Of a stretch of DNA of 64,000 nt, positions 27,020 to 34,953 are shown in pieces. The notes beneath the pieces were generated by a model. That model did no database searches. It worked only from the letters and a program-made list of their open reading frames with translations, and was not told the origin of the DNA. The stretch is from positions 35,926 to 99,925 of the forward strand of contig JAKFWA010000035.1 in assembly GCA_021732995.1 (NCBI GenBank), written 5' to 3'. A program made the position numbers and the translations under genes. Position 1 is the stretch's first letter; each line of letters opens with the position of its first letter. The stretch comes from Planctomycetaceae bacterium (GTDB taxonomy: Bacteria > Planctomycetota > Planctomycetia > Planctomycetales > Planctomycetaceae).

Positions 27020-27868
27020 TCAGCTCAAGTAACGAGCGACCGCGTCATGCCAATCGGGCATCGAGTGTCCCAGCACCGTTTCGAGGTTCTTGCTGTCGAG
27101 CACGCTGAAGGTCGGGCGTTGGGCTCTTGAGCGGAACTCGGAGGATGGAATCGGGATTACGGGAATGGTGATGCCGCGGAGACGCAGGGCTTCAACTGCG
27201 AGGTCGTACCAGCTCATCTGGCCGCGGTTGGTGGCATGGTAGAGACCGTAGGCATCGGAGGAGACTAGTTCGGCAGTGGCGGCGGCGAGATCGGCGGTTG
27301 AGGTTGGGGTGCAGATCTGGTCGTTGACCACTCGCAGTTCGGGGCGTTCGCGGCCGAGACGCAGCATGGTCTCGATGAAGTTGCCCTTGCCGGCTCCGCG
27401 TCGTGCGGCGACTCCGTAGAGGCCGCAGGTGCGGACGACGTAGTGCTTTGGACAGTTCGCCTGCACGAAGTATTCACCGGCCAGCTTCGAGGCTCCGTAG
27501 ACCCCCAGTGGTCCGGGCAGGTCGGTTTCCTGGTAGGGCGTCGAACGCGACGCATCGAGGCCGAAGACGTAGTCGGTACTGAAGTGGACGAGCACGAGGT
27601 TTCTGCTGCCGCAGTATTGAGCCAGTCGGCGCGGGCCGAGCACGTTGGTGGCGTAGGCGGCGTCGGGATCGTCCTCGGCCTTGTCGACGAGGTTGTAGGC
27701 GGCGGTGTTGATCACCACGTCCGGGCGGGCAGCGTCCAGAGCGGCCGTGACACTGGCATCGTCGGTCAGTTCGATCTGCTGATGGCCCAGTGGGACGATT
27801 TCGCCCTTCAGGCAGGTCTGGAGGTCCGTGCCGAGTTGTCCGTTCGCGCCGATCAGGGCAATTCGCAT
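27020..27868 (-). CDS. rfbD: dTDP-4-dehydrorhamnose reductase (RfbD/RmlD, 282 aa)
   Basis: This is a short-chain dehydrogenase-like enzyme that reduces dTDP-4-dehydro-L-rhamnose to dTDP-L-rhamnose with NAD(P)H, the last step of dTDP-rhamnose synthesis. It has the N-terminal nucleotide-binding loop GANGQLG (residues 7-13), NTAAYNLVDKAE (54-65), FSTDYVFG (96-103) and the catalytic Y124-x3-K128 (YGASK). It has the usual family length. The other rml genes (rfbA, rfbB, rfbC) are not nearby, so it is an orphan here. The product would feed surface polysaccharide synthesis. The annotation is firm at family level. Confidence 0.92.
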   Translation of the reverse strand: MRIALIGANGQLGTDLQTCLKGEIVPLGHQQIELTDDASVTAALDAARPDVVINTAAYNLVDKAEDDPDAAYATNVLGPRRLAQYCGSRNLVLVHFSTDYVFGLDASRSTPYQETDLPGPLGVYGASKLAGEYFVQANCPKHYVVRTCGLYGVAARRGAGKGNFIETMLRLGRERPELRVVNDQICTPTSTADLAAATAELVSSDAYGLYHATNRGQMSWYDLAVEALRLRGITIPVIPIPSSEFRSRAQRPTFSVLDSKNLETVLGHSMPDWHDAVARYLS

Positions 27869-28238
27869 GCTCAGTCACTTGTTCAGGCCAGTCGAGATGC
27901 CGAATCTTCATCGATTCTTCCGACGCAGACCGACACGCCGATGGTGTTTGACGCTAAAACTCGGAAGATTTCACGTGTCTGCGTGAAAACTCCGGGTGAC
28001 ATCCAACTTATACGTCTGCAGTGACGTAACCGCCGACGAGGGCGGAATCTACCGATTGCAGGGACGCATCAACAGTTGGCCGGCAGAAAGCAGGGAACGA
28101 AGGCTTTTTCTGCGTTTTGTGGCTGGGTATCCTGTTGATCCCGAGCCTCACGGCTGGTGAGTCTGGTGGACTGTCCGGAAGAGTTTCCGTACGTCATTGT
28201 CTGGTCTGATTCGCGGTCGTTTTAGTTAAAAGCAACTC
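27869..28238. other. 370-bp divergent intergenic region
   Basis: It lies between the divergent rfbD and ABC-permease genes and should hold both promoters. I see no convincing ORF, RNA gene or strong hairpin in it. An A/T-rich patch just before 28239 (TTTTAGTTAAAAG) may be part of the permease promoter or 5' leader. Confidence 0.4.
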
Positions 28239-29213
28239 ATGAGCTTCCTCCCTGTAATGAATCTGCTGGCTGACGGTACGCATGGCATCACGCAGGCTCC
28301 AATTCCTTTCTGGCAATGGATTTCCACGCTGGTCGTGGTCTCACTGCTGTTTGTCGGACAGATTGGCGTGGCCTACACCACTCGCACGGGTGTGATCGCT
28401 CGCGGGACGACGAAGGAAGCCATCCGCCAGCCGCTGTATCTGCTGCTGCTGTTCATCGGCGCGGTCCTGCTGCTGGTCAACACCTTCCTGCCGTTCTTCT
28501 CGCTGGGTGAAGACATCAAGATGCTCAAGGACTGTGGCTTGGCCACAATCCTGATCTGCGGCCTGCTGCTCGCCATCTGGACGTCGAGTACGACCATTGC
28601 CAACGAAATCGAAGGCAAAACGGCGATGACGCTGCTCTCCAAGCCCATCACGCGGCGGCAGTTCGTGATCGGCAAGTTTCTGGGAATCCTGCAAGCGGTG
28701 CAGTTCCTGGTGATTCCGCTGATCCTGATTTTCTGCTTCCTGATCTTTTACAAGGTCGGCTACGACGCGAAGGAATCCGGCAAGGAGATCCCCACCTGGA
28801 TCGAAAACGGCCTGCCGAACAAGGAGCGCATGGGAGAGGTTCTACAGGTTCTGCCGGGCTTCTTGCTGATGTTCCTGGAAATCTCGGTGCTGACTGCAGT
28901 CAGCGTTGCGATTTCTACTCGCGCACCGATGATTGTGAACATGGTGACATGCCTCGCGGTCTTCGTGGTCGGCCACCTGACACCCATCATGGTGCAGGCG
29001 GGCGTCCTGAAGATCGAGATTGTGGACTTCATGGGACGGCTGATCGCGACGGTGCTGCCGAACCTGGAGTACTTCAACATGTCAGCGGCAGTCGCGACGG
29101 GTCAGTTGATTCCGCCGATCTACCTGCTGACGGCGTTCAGTTATTCAGTCGTTTACGGCGGAGCCGCGATTCTGCTGTCGTTTATCCTTTTTGAGGACCG
29201 CGACCTCGCCTGA
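28239..29213 (+). CDS. ABC-2 type transporter permease (324 aa)
   Basis: The protein has about six hydrophobic segments (near residues 25-45, 65-85, 97-116, 148-170, 205-235 and 285-315). It contains the stretch ANEIEGKTAMTLLSKPITRRQFVIGKFLG, characteristic of NosY/ABC-2 permeases just after the second or third membrane helix. Such permeases pair with a separate ATPase to move lipids, polysaccharide or drugs. The cognate ATPase is not adjacent; the next gene encodes an exporter-like protein with a defective ATPase. The substrate is unknown. The gene starts about 370 bases from the divergent rfbD. Confidence 0.85.
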   Translation: MSFLPVMNLLADGTHGITQAPIPFWQWISTLVVVSLLFVGQIGVAYTTRTGVIARGTTKEAIRQPLYLLLLFIGAVLLLVNTFLPFFSLGEDIKMLKDCGLATILICGLLLAIWTSSTTIANEIEGKTAMTLLSKPITRRQFVIGKFLGILQAVQFLVIPLILIFCFLIFYKVGYDAKESGKEIPTWIENGLPNKERMGEVLQVLPGFLLMFLEISVLTAVSVAISTRAPMIVNMVTCLAVFVVGHLTPIMVQAGVLKIEIVDFMGRLIATVLPNLEYFNMSAAVATGQLIPPIYLLTAFSYSVVYGGAAILLSFILFEDRDLA

Positions 29214-29262
29214 AACGGAGTCGAGCCGGCGAAGCCACTTCCGATAACAAGCGAGACGCATC

Positions 29263-31293
29263 GTGGACAGCTCGGCACTCGGAGCCTTTCGGAACGTCTT
29301 TCCTGTCGGCGACCTGTTTCGCGGCAAGGGACTGGTGGCGTTCTGCTGGGCCGTAGCCGCCAACGTGGTGTTCGTCGCTCTCCTGCTGACGGGTCTGCTG
29401 CTGATCGGTCTGCTGCACAACGAAGGCCGCGTCTATCTGCCGTCGGCTGACCACGACGCCTACAACGCGCTCTGGAATAGCGTTCCACCACATTCGTCGG
29501 ACAACACCGACGGTGACGAGCCAGCCGATGCGGAAGCGAAGCCTGCGGAAACTCAACCGGCGGCATTGCCCAGCCAGCAGGACGATCAAGGATTACGAGC
29601 CGTCGCGTGGGATTTGAGGAGCCGCTGGTGGGGACCTGCAGTCATTGAACTCACGCGTTCGTGGAGCGGCTTTGAGTCCACCGGCATGTCGTTGCTATTC
29701 CTGGTGGTGACCGGGCTGGTCTTGGGATTTGTGCATGCCGTGCTGATGGCACAAGTCACCCGCACGTCGGGAGTGATTGCGAACAAGATCGTCCACCAAC
29801 TGCGAGAATCACTGCATCGCCAAGCCTTGCGCATGGGCACCAGCGACATGCTTAACTCGCAGCATGAGCAGGTTCGAAAGCTGTTCACGACCGACGCCGA
29901 AGCCGTGCGAAACGGCGTTGTTCAATGGATTCAACAGGTGTCCCTGCAGTCCGGGCGGCTGGTTGCCCTGCTGATTGTGCTACTGGGAATCGACTGGCGG
30001 CTGACCTTCGAATGTGCTGTCCCGGTGGGCGTCTGTCTGATGATTGTGAACCAGATGCGGCGCGGGCTGCTCAAAGCCCAGCGTCTGGGAATCGACCGGG
30101 CGGATGCTGAGCTGGGGCTGGTGTTTGAAGGCCTGCAATCGAGCCGCCTGATTCACGGCTACCAGATCGACGAGTTTGAGCGTCAACGCTTCCTCAAGCA
30201 CTTGAGCCGCTATGACGGGCAACTCGGCTACGTTGCTTTGCGAGCCAATCAATACAGTTGGGCGGCCCGGACGCTGGCCGCAGGCTGCTCGGCGTTTGTG
30301 ATCGCCCTCGTCGCGTTTCGGTTACTGGCACCCGCCAGTTCGCCGGATCACCTCTCGCTGGCGGAATCGGCGATCATTATTGGTTCGCTGTTCTTCGCCT
30401 GGCGCGCGGTCAACCGCATGGTCGCAACACATGATGGCGCGGTTGCTGCGAACACGGCGGCCGATCACATCTATCGCTTCCTCAACACTATTCCGGAAGT
30501 CAGCCAGGCGGTCGGGGCGAAGTTCATTCAGCCGATTCAAAGGTTTCTGCATTTCGATGACATCACTTATCGCATTGGTCAGCGCGTCGTTCTGAACAAA
30601 CTCAACCTGAAAGTCCCCGCAACCGGCAGCACGGCGATTGTGGCCTTTGATCCGTTTGAAGTGCGCATCTTGACGTCGCTGTTGCCGCGTTTCATCGAAC
30701 CCGCTTCAGGACGTATTCTCTTCGATGAGCAGGACATCGCCTGGGCGACTTTAGAATCTCTGCGAACGGAAACGCTGCTGGTCGATGAAGACATCGCGCA
30801 GATCACAGGCACGGTTCTGGAGAATATCTCTCTCGGCAACCCGAAGTACTCGCTGACTCAGATCACCGAAGCGGCGAAGCAGGTGCACGCTCACAACTTC
30901 ATTCAAAAGCTGCCGCAGGGCTATGAGACCGTCATCGGCCAACATGGCGAGACACTGGATGCCGGTCAGCGCTTCCGACTCGCACTGGCTCGTGCCATTC
31001 TGCGCGACCCCGCGCTGCTCATCATCCGCGAGCCGACGGGTGAGATCTCCGAAGACGACAAGTCACTGATCGACGATGCCTGCCGCCGTCTGATGCGTGA
31101 CCGTTGCACTGTTCTGCTGCCCAGCCGCCTGCCGACGCTGAAGAGCGCCGATCGCATTGTGCTGCTGAATAAAGGCCGGGTTGAAGTGATCGGCACACAC
31201 GAGGTGCTGGTGCAAAACTCCGCCATCTACCGGCACTGGGAGTACCTGCACTTCAACGAGTTCCGCCACGAAGTGTCTGCCGCAGGAAGCTAA
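29263..31293 (+). CDS. ABC exporter-like protein with degenerate (pseudo-ATPase) nucleotide-binding domain (676 aa)
   Basis: The overall layout is that of an MsbA/type IV ABC exporter: membrane helices (about residues 25-50, 143-165, 230-262, 335-380), then a nucleotide-binding domain from ~430. Every key ATPase motif is altered. The Walker A position (459-468) reads IVAFDPFEVR, with no GxGKS/T. The Q-loop Gln is Glu (VDED, ~507-510). The signature is LDAGQ (565-569). The Walker B Asp is replaced by Arg (LLIIRE, 585-590), although the next Glu remains. The H-loop His is Ser (PSRLPT). A ~90-residue acidic, Pro/Ala-rich extracytoplasmic loop (55-120) is inserted after the first helix. The start is GTG at 29263. 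It probably shares a transcript with the ABC-2 permease 49 bases upstream. It is likely a non-hydrolysing scaffold or half of a heterodimer. Confidence 0.82.
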   Translation: MDSSALGAFRNVFPVGDLFRGKGLVAFCWAVAANVVFVALLLTGLLLIGLLHNEGRVYLPSADHDAYNALWNSVPPHSSDNTDGDEPADAEAKPAETQPAALPSQQDDQGLRAVAWDLRSRWWGPAVIELTRSWSGFESTGMSLLFLVVTGLVLGFVHAVLMAQVTRTSGVIANKIVHQLRESLHRQALRMGTSDMLNSQHEQVRKLFTTDAEAVRNGVVQWIQQVSLQSGRLVALLIVLLGIDWRLTFECAVPVGVCLMIVNQMRRGLLKAQRLGIDRADAELGLVFEGLQSSRLIHGYQIDEFERQRFLKHLSRYDGQLGYVALRANQYSWAARTLAAGCSAFVIALVAFRLLAPASSPDHLSLAESAIIIGSLFFAWRAVNRMVATHDGAVAANTAADHIYRFLNTIPEVSQAVGAKFIQPIQRFLHFDDITYRIGQRVVLNKLNLKVPATGSTAIVAFDPFEVRILTSLLPRFIEPASGRILFDEQDIAWATLESLRTETLLVDEDIAQITGTVLENISLGNPKYSLTQITEAAKQVHAHNFIQKLPQGYETVIGQHGETLDAGQRFRLALARAILRDPALLIIREPTGEISEDDKSLIDDACRRLMRDRCTVLLPSRLPTLKSADRIVLLNKGRVEVIGTHEVLVQNSAIYRHWEYLHFNEFRHEVSAAGS

Positions 31294-31654
31294 GGGGCGC
31301 GCTGCGCATCCCACCTTGACCGGTAGTGGCAGTGGGTCGTTGGAGTCGCCGTGCCCGTGTGCAAGTCGTCGGGGAGCACTGACGCATTCGCCTGATTTGT
31401 CGGATTTCGGTCGGCGGATCTGATGACTCGGGCGTAGAGGCAATCAGGTTACGAGGCAAACCATCAGTCCCCTCGTTCATGCGGGCGCCTTTACTTTAGC
31501 TCTCTCCGTCAGGACTCAGTACCATCCTCCCGGGCCTGTGCGAGTCTTGATTGGATTTGAGCTAATCCGCCGTATCCATTACGAGACTGTGATTCTAGGT
31601 CACTGTCATTGGATGGGTAGGTTGCCGCGGCGAGTGGGAAACGGAGTTTGATTC
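31294..31654 (+). other. 361-bp intergenic region before the tetrahaem cytochrome gene
   Basis: No convincing coding frame. A GC-rich stretch right after the exporter stop (GGGGCGCGCTGCGCATCCC) could form a small hairpin but lacks a T-tract. The second half is less GC-rich and probably contains the promoter of the cytochrome gene. I see no defined site. Confidence 0.35.
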
Positions 31655-33205
31655 ATGCTTGGTTACGATTCTCGGAAGGTGTGGGCTGCTCTGGCATTGG
31701 CCGTCTGTTGTGGTTGCGGCGGTGACAAGCCTAAAGCTCCACCAGCCGAGAATGCCCCGAATAACACCGGCGCGTCCAAAGCTGTTTCCGTCGAGACCGT
31801 CACCGCCAGCAATAACAACGGCAAGTTCATTCGCGCCAAGTACGAGAACTGGCCGAAGCCAACCTTCGCTCTGGCTCTGTCGGGCGAAATGCACGGCTAT
31901 ATTGAACCCTGCGGCTGTGCTGATCCTCAATACGGAGGCATCGCGCGTCGCGACGATCTATTGCGGCAAGTGAAGGAGAAGGGCTGGGAAGTTGCCGGCC
32001 TCGACCTCGGCGGCACGCTGAAGAATGCCCGTCTGCAGAGTCAGTACAAGTTCCAGACGCTTCTGACCGCTCTCAAAGATATGCAGTACCGCGCGCTGGT
32101 GGTTGGCACGGAAGAACTGCGTCTCGGTGCAGGCTATCTGCTGTCTCAGGATGCCGAACCCGAGGCTAAAGAGGCGGAAACTGCGCTGCGTTTCATCTCC
32201 GCCAACCTGACGTTCTTCGGCTCGAACGAACTGCCGACGCCGATTCGTCAGCGAGTCTTCAAGATCGGGGGCAAGAAGGTCGGCATGACGGCGATCTATG
32301 ACCCGTCTCTGAAAATTCAGCTCGGTAACTTCGACCCGAATGAAATCGCCATCAACGATCCGGTGCCGGCCATCAAGGCAGCGCTGGAAAAGCTCAAGGC
32401 CGAGAAGCCGGACCTGCTGATTCTGATGTGTCACGCCAACCCCGGTGAGTCCAAGAAGCTGGCCGAGCAGTTTCCTGAGTTTCAGCTCGTGATTTCCACG
32501 AGCGCGGTCGAAGAACCGATGACCGACAACCCGATTCTGGTCGGTGATACGACCTTTGTGACCGTTGGCCACAAGGGCAAGTTCCTGGGCATGCTCGGTG
32601 TGTATGCGGACGAGAAGCCGAACTTCCGTTTCGATCTGGTGCAGCTCGACGGTGAGCGGTTCAAGAACTCCAAACGCATGATCGACCACATGCAGTTCTA
32701 TCAGGACGTCCTGAAGGACTCGAAGCTGGCCGAGACAGAACCATCTATCAAGCACCCTAAGAACGCGCAGTTCGTCGGAGCTGAAAAGTGCGGCGAGTGT
32801 CACACCAAGGCCTTCGCCAAGTGGAAGGAAACCGGCCACGCGAAAGGTTTTGAGAGTCTGAAGACCGGCCGCCTGGGGATCTCGCGGACTTTTGATCCGG
32901 AGTGCCTTTCCTGCCACACAACGGGCTGGCATCCGCAGGATGTGCTGCGCTACGAGTCCGGTTTTGAGAGTGCGATGAAAACTTCGCACCTGTTTGGCAA
33001 TCAGTGTGAGAACTGCCACGGCCCCGGATCAGAGCACATCAAGCTGATCGAAGCCGATAAGACAGAAGATGCCAAGAAGCTGATGCGGCTTGAACTTGCT
33101 CAGGCAGAAAAGAACGTCTGCTCGAACTGCCACGACAACGACAACAGCCCGCATTTCAAGTTCGAAGAGTACTGGAAGAAGATCGCGCACCCCTGGCGCG
33201 ATTGA
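31655..33205 (+). CDS. Tetrahaem c-type cytochrome with 5'-nucleotidase/metallophosphoesterase-like N-terminal domain (516 aa)
   Basis: The N-terminus has a hydrophobic leader ending in a Cys cluster (VCCGCGGD, residues 17-24), suggesting a signal or lipoprotein peptide. Residues ~65-345 resemble the 5'-nucleotidase/UshA fold (GYIEPCGCADPQYGGIARR; GLDLGGTL; LLILMCHANPGE), but several of the usual metal-binding His/Asp/Asn residues are not evident. Four CXXCH haem sites lie in the C-terminal part: CGECH (379), CLSCH (417), CENCH (451) and CSNCH (489). Their spacing resembles the cytochrome c554 family. The protein would move electrons outside the cytoplasm. The fold combination is known in multihaem proteins of several phyla; the electron donor and acceptor are unknown. 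It is not obviously in an operon with an oxidase or reductase. Confidence 0.85.
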   Translation: MLGYDSRKVWAALALAVCCGCGGDKPKAPPAENAPNNTGASKAVSVETVTASNNNGKFIRAKYENWPKPTFALALSGEMHGYIEPCGCADPQYGGIARRDDLLRQVKEKGWEVAGLDLGGTLKNARLQSQYKFQTLLTALKDMQYRALVVGTEELRLGAGYLLSQDAEPEAKEAETALRFISANLTFFGSNELPTPIRQRVFKIGGKKVGMTAIYDPSLKIQLGNFDPNEIAINDPVPAIKAALEKLKAEKPDLLILMCHANPGESKKLAEQFPEFQLVISTSAVEEPMTDNPILVGDTTFVTVGHKGKFLGMLGVYADEKPNFRFDLVQLDGERFKNSKRMIDHMQFYQDVLKDSKLAETEPSIKHPKNAQFVGAEKCGECHTKAFAKWKETGHAKGFESLKTGRLGISRTFDPECLSCHTTGWHPQDVLRYESGFESAMKTSHLFGNQCENCHGPGSEHIKLIEADKTEDAKKLMRLELAQAEKNVCSNCHDNDNSPHFKFEEYWKKIAHPWRD

Positions 33206-33428
33206 TCGCGGAAATCGGTCTTGCAGCATTTCGGCAAACCGGCCTATGTTCCCACTCCCATCAAGGGACTAAGTACTACCTCTTCAGAGTCCCACCTCAG
33301 TCTCGCCCTCCGGTGCCGGTTCAGGCACATCACTTTTCATTTTCAACATCCTCGACCCAAGCCGCCTGCGCTCCTGTTGCAGATTGGCGCCGGTCCTTTT
33401 CGGTCTTCTTGAACGGAGAATCGAACCA

Positions 33429-34283
33429 ATGCGGTTTCGTCGTCCGTTGATTACCTGCGCACTCCTGGGAATTGCCTCGCTGCTTACCGGCTGCGGACGC
33501 ATGAACGGGTTCGTCATGAACGACCTCGGTCATCGGCAATACAAGGCTGGGAACTACAGCGCGGCCCGCCATTATTTCCAGATGGCATCCATCGACAATC
33601 CGAACAACGCGGACTACGTCCACAACGTAGCCACCGCCAAGCGGAAGCAAGGCCAACTGGTCGAAGCGGAAGAGCTTTACCGCAAGGCCATTGACATGGA
33701 TCCCATGCACCAGCCGTCCTATCACGGACTGGCCTCGGTGATGAAGGATCAGGGCCGCGTTAACGAGGCTCAAGGCGTGCTGGCCATGTGGGCCGAGACT
33801 CAGCCTTACCTCGCAGAACCCCAAATTGAGCTCGCGTGGTTGAACCGCGAAATGGGGAACACCGCGGAATCAGAAAACAATCTGCGTCAGGCACTGCAGA
33901 TTGAACCGAACAACGCCACGGCTCTGGCCCACTTGGGTCAGACCTATCAGGACCAGGGACGGTCCGGAGAGGCGTTGGCGATGTACCGGCGGTCGCTGTA
34001 CCAGAATTGGTATCAGCCGCAGGTGCAGAGCCGGATCGCCGGCATCAATGGCATTCCACAGGGACAGTGGAATGCCTCGCCGGTGATGGCCAATCAGGGC
34101 GCTCCGTTGATGGTTCAACAGCAACCGATCGGTGGCCCCGCAGTCACGCTGATGCCGCCAATTGCCACGGAGGGCACCGCGTCCACATCACAGCCGGTGC
34201 AGTTGGGAACGCCAATCACCAGTGCTGATCCCGCTCACGCCGATGAACGACTCGGATCCGCTCCGCTGGTGGAAGCTCACTAA
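33429..34283 (+). CDS. TPR-repeat lipoprotein (284 aa)
   Basis: The ATG at 33429 has GGAGAA 6 bases upstream. The leader [22 protein letters not shown] ends in a good lipobox with C22. About four tetratricopeptide repeats follow: [62 protein letters not shown] and [19 protein letters not shown]. The last ~90 residues are a low-complexity Q, P, M, A and T-rich tail. TPR lipoproteins of this type usually act as periplasmic or outer-membrane scaffolds. A longer upstream start at 33384 would spoil the signal peptide. The exact role is unknown. Confidence 0.85.
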   Translation: MRFRRPLITCALLGIASLLTGCGRMNGFVMNDLGHRQYKAGNYSAARHYFQMASIDNPNNADYVHNVATAKRKQGQLVEAEELYRKAIDMDPMHQPSYHGLASVMKDQGRVNEAQGVLAMWAETQPYLAEPQIELAWLNREMGNTAESENNLRQALQIEPNNATALAHLGQTYQDQGRSGEALAMYRRSLYQNWYQPQVQSRIAGINGIPQGQWNASPVMANQGAPLMVQQQPIGGPAVTLMPPIATEGTASTSQPVQLGTPITSADPAHADERLGSAPLVEAH

Positions 34284-34431
34284 AAGTTCATTCACGAAGT
34301 TGAAAATCGATCTGTTCGAGATTCCTCACTTCCCGTTATCAAACGTCCAAATCACTCAAACTGCCCGCAGATGATCTTCCCGCAAGCTGTCGTCCGCGGC
34401 GACACGGTCATTACCTGATTGAGGAAAGCCC

Positions 34432-34749
34432 ATGACCAGTCTCACGAGTACCACCCAAACCAGTTCCCGCAGTTCGGCCCCCAAGAAGTCTGGACTCCTG
34501 TCAGTTGGCACTCGAGTGCGCGCCAAGGACGGCGTTGTTTCGCCGGACTTCCCCGACATTTCGTTCGCGGGGTGGACCGGAAAAATCGTAGAAGTTTCCG
34601 GCAAGAAGGCACCGCTGAAGTTCTTCATCGAGTGGGAACCGGCAGTGGTCGCTCAAATGCCCAAAACGTACATCGATCGCTGTGAAGAACAGCAGATTTA
34701 CTACCTGTGGGCGTGCCTCACGGACTCAGACATCGAGCCAGCGCTCTAA
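34432..34749 (+). CDS. Small conserved-looking SH3-like hypothetical protein (105 aa)
   Basis: GAGGAAAG precedes the ATG by a normal distance. After an S/T-rich N-terminus (residues 1-20) the protein has VGTRVRAKDGV, PDFPDISFAGWTGKIVEV and FFIEWEP, a short all-beta pattern like SH3/KOW-type barrels. No signal peptide or catalytic residue is seen. It is a stand-alone gene ended by a strong hairpin terminator 40-90 bases downstream, which supports it being real. I cannot name a function. Confidence 0.75.
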   Translation: MTSLTSTTQTSSRSSAPKKSGLLSVGTRVRAKDGVVSPDFPDISFAGWTGKIVEVSGKKAPLKFFIEWEPAVVAQMPKTYIDRCEEQQIYYLWACLTDSDIEPAL

Positions 34750-34787
34750 GACAGGACGCATGGCGAGCGGCTTTGTGCTGAATCATG

Positions 34788-34840
34788 AAGGGTCGAAAGT
34801 CTGCTGCAGGGATCACTTGCCGCAGACCTTCGGCCCTTTT
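34788..34840 (+). terminator. Hairpin terminator after the SH3-like gene
   Basis: A 17-bp stem pairs 34788-34804 (AAGGGTCGAAAGTCTGC) with 34822-34838, with one G-T wobble and one mismatch. The loop is 17 bases. The stem ends in a TTTT tract (34837-34840). Strength and position fit an intrinsic terminator. Confidence 0.72.
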
Positions 34841-34953
34841 GGCGTTTCAACAACTTTCGCAACGCTGTAGCTTCCCGCCAGGACGGGTCGCAGTGATTCA
34901 GCGACGCATGCAGATCAGATGATGCAGCCGTGACGCTGCTGGAGAATCCCATA

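Noticed and set aside
29263..31293. Exporter gene considered as a pseudogene
   Set aside because: The frame is full-length with no stops or frameshifts and the helical layout is normal, so I treat the lost motifs as functional divergence.
31958..33019. Antisense ORF (353 codons) over the tetrahaem cytochrome
   Set aside because: The plus strand encodes four CXXCH motifs; the antisense product matches no known protein and has shadow-like composition.
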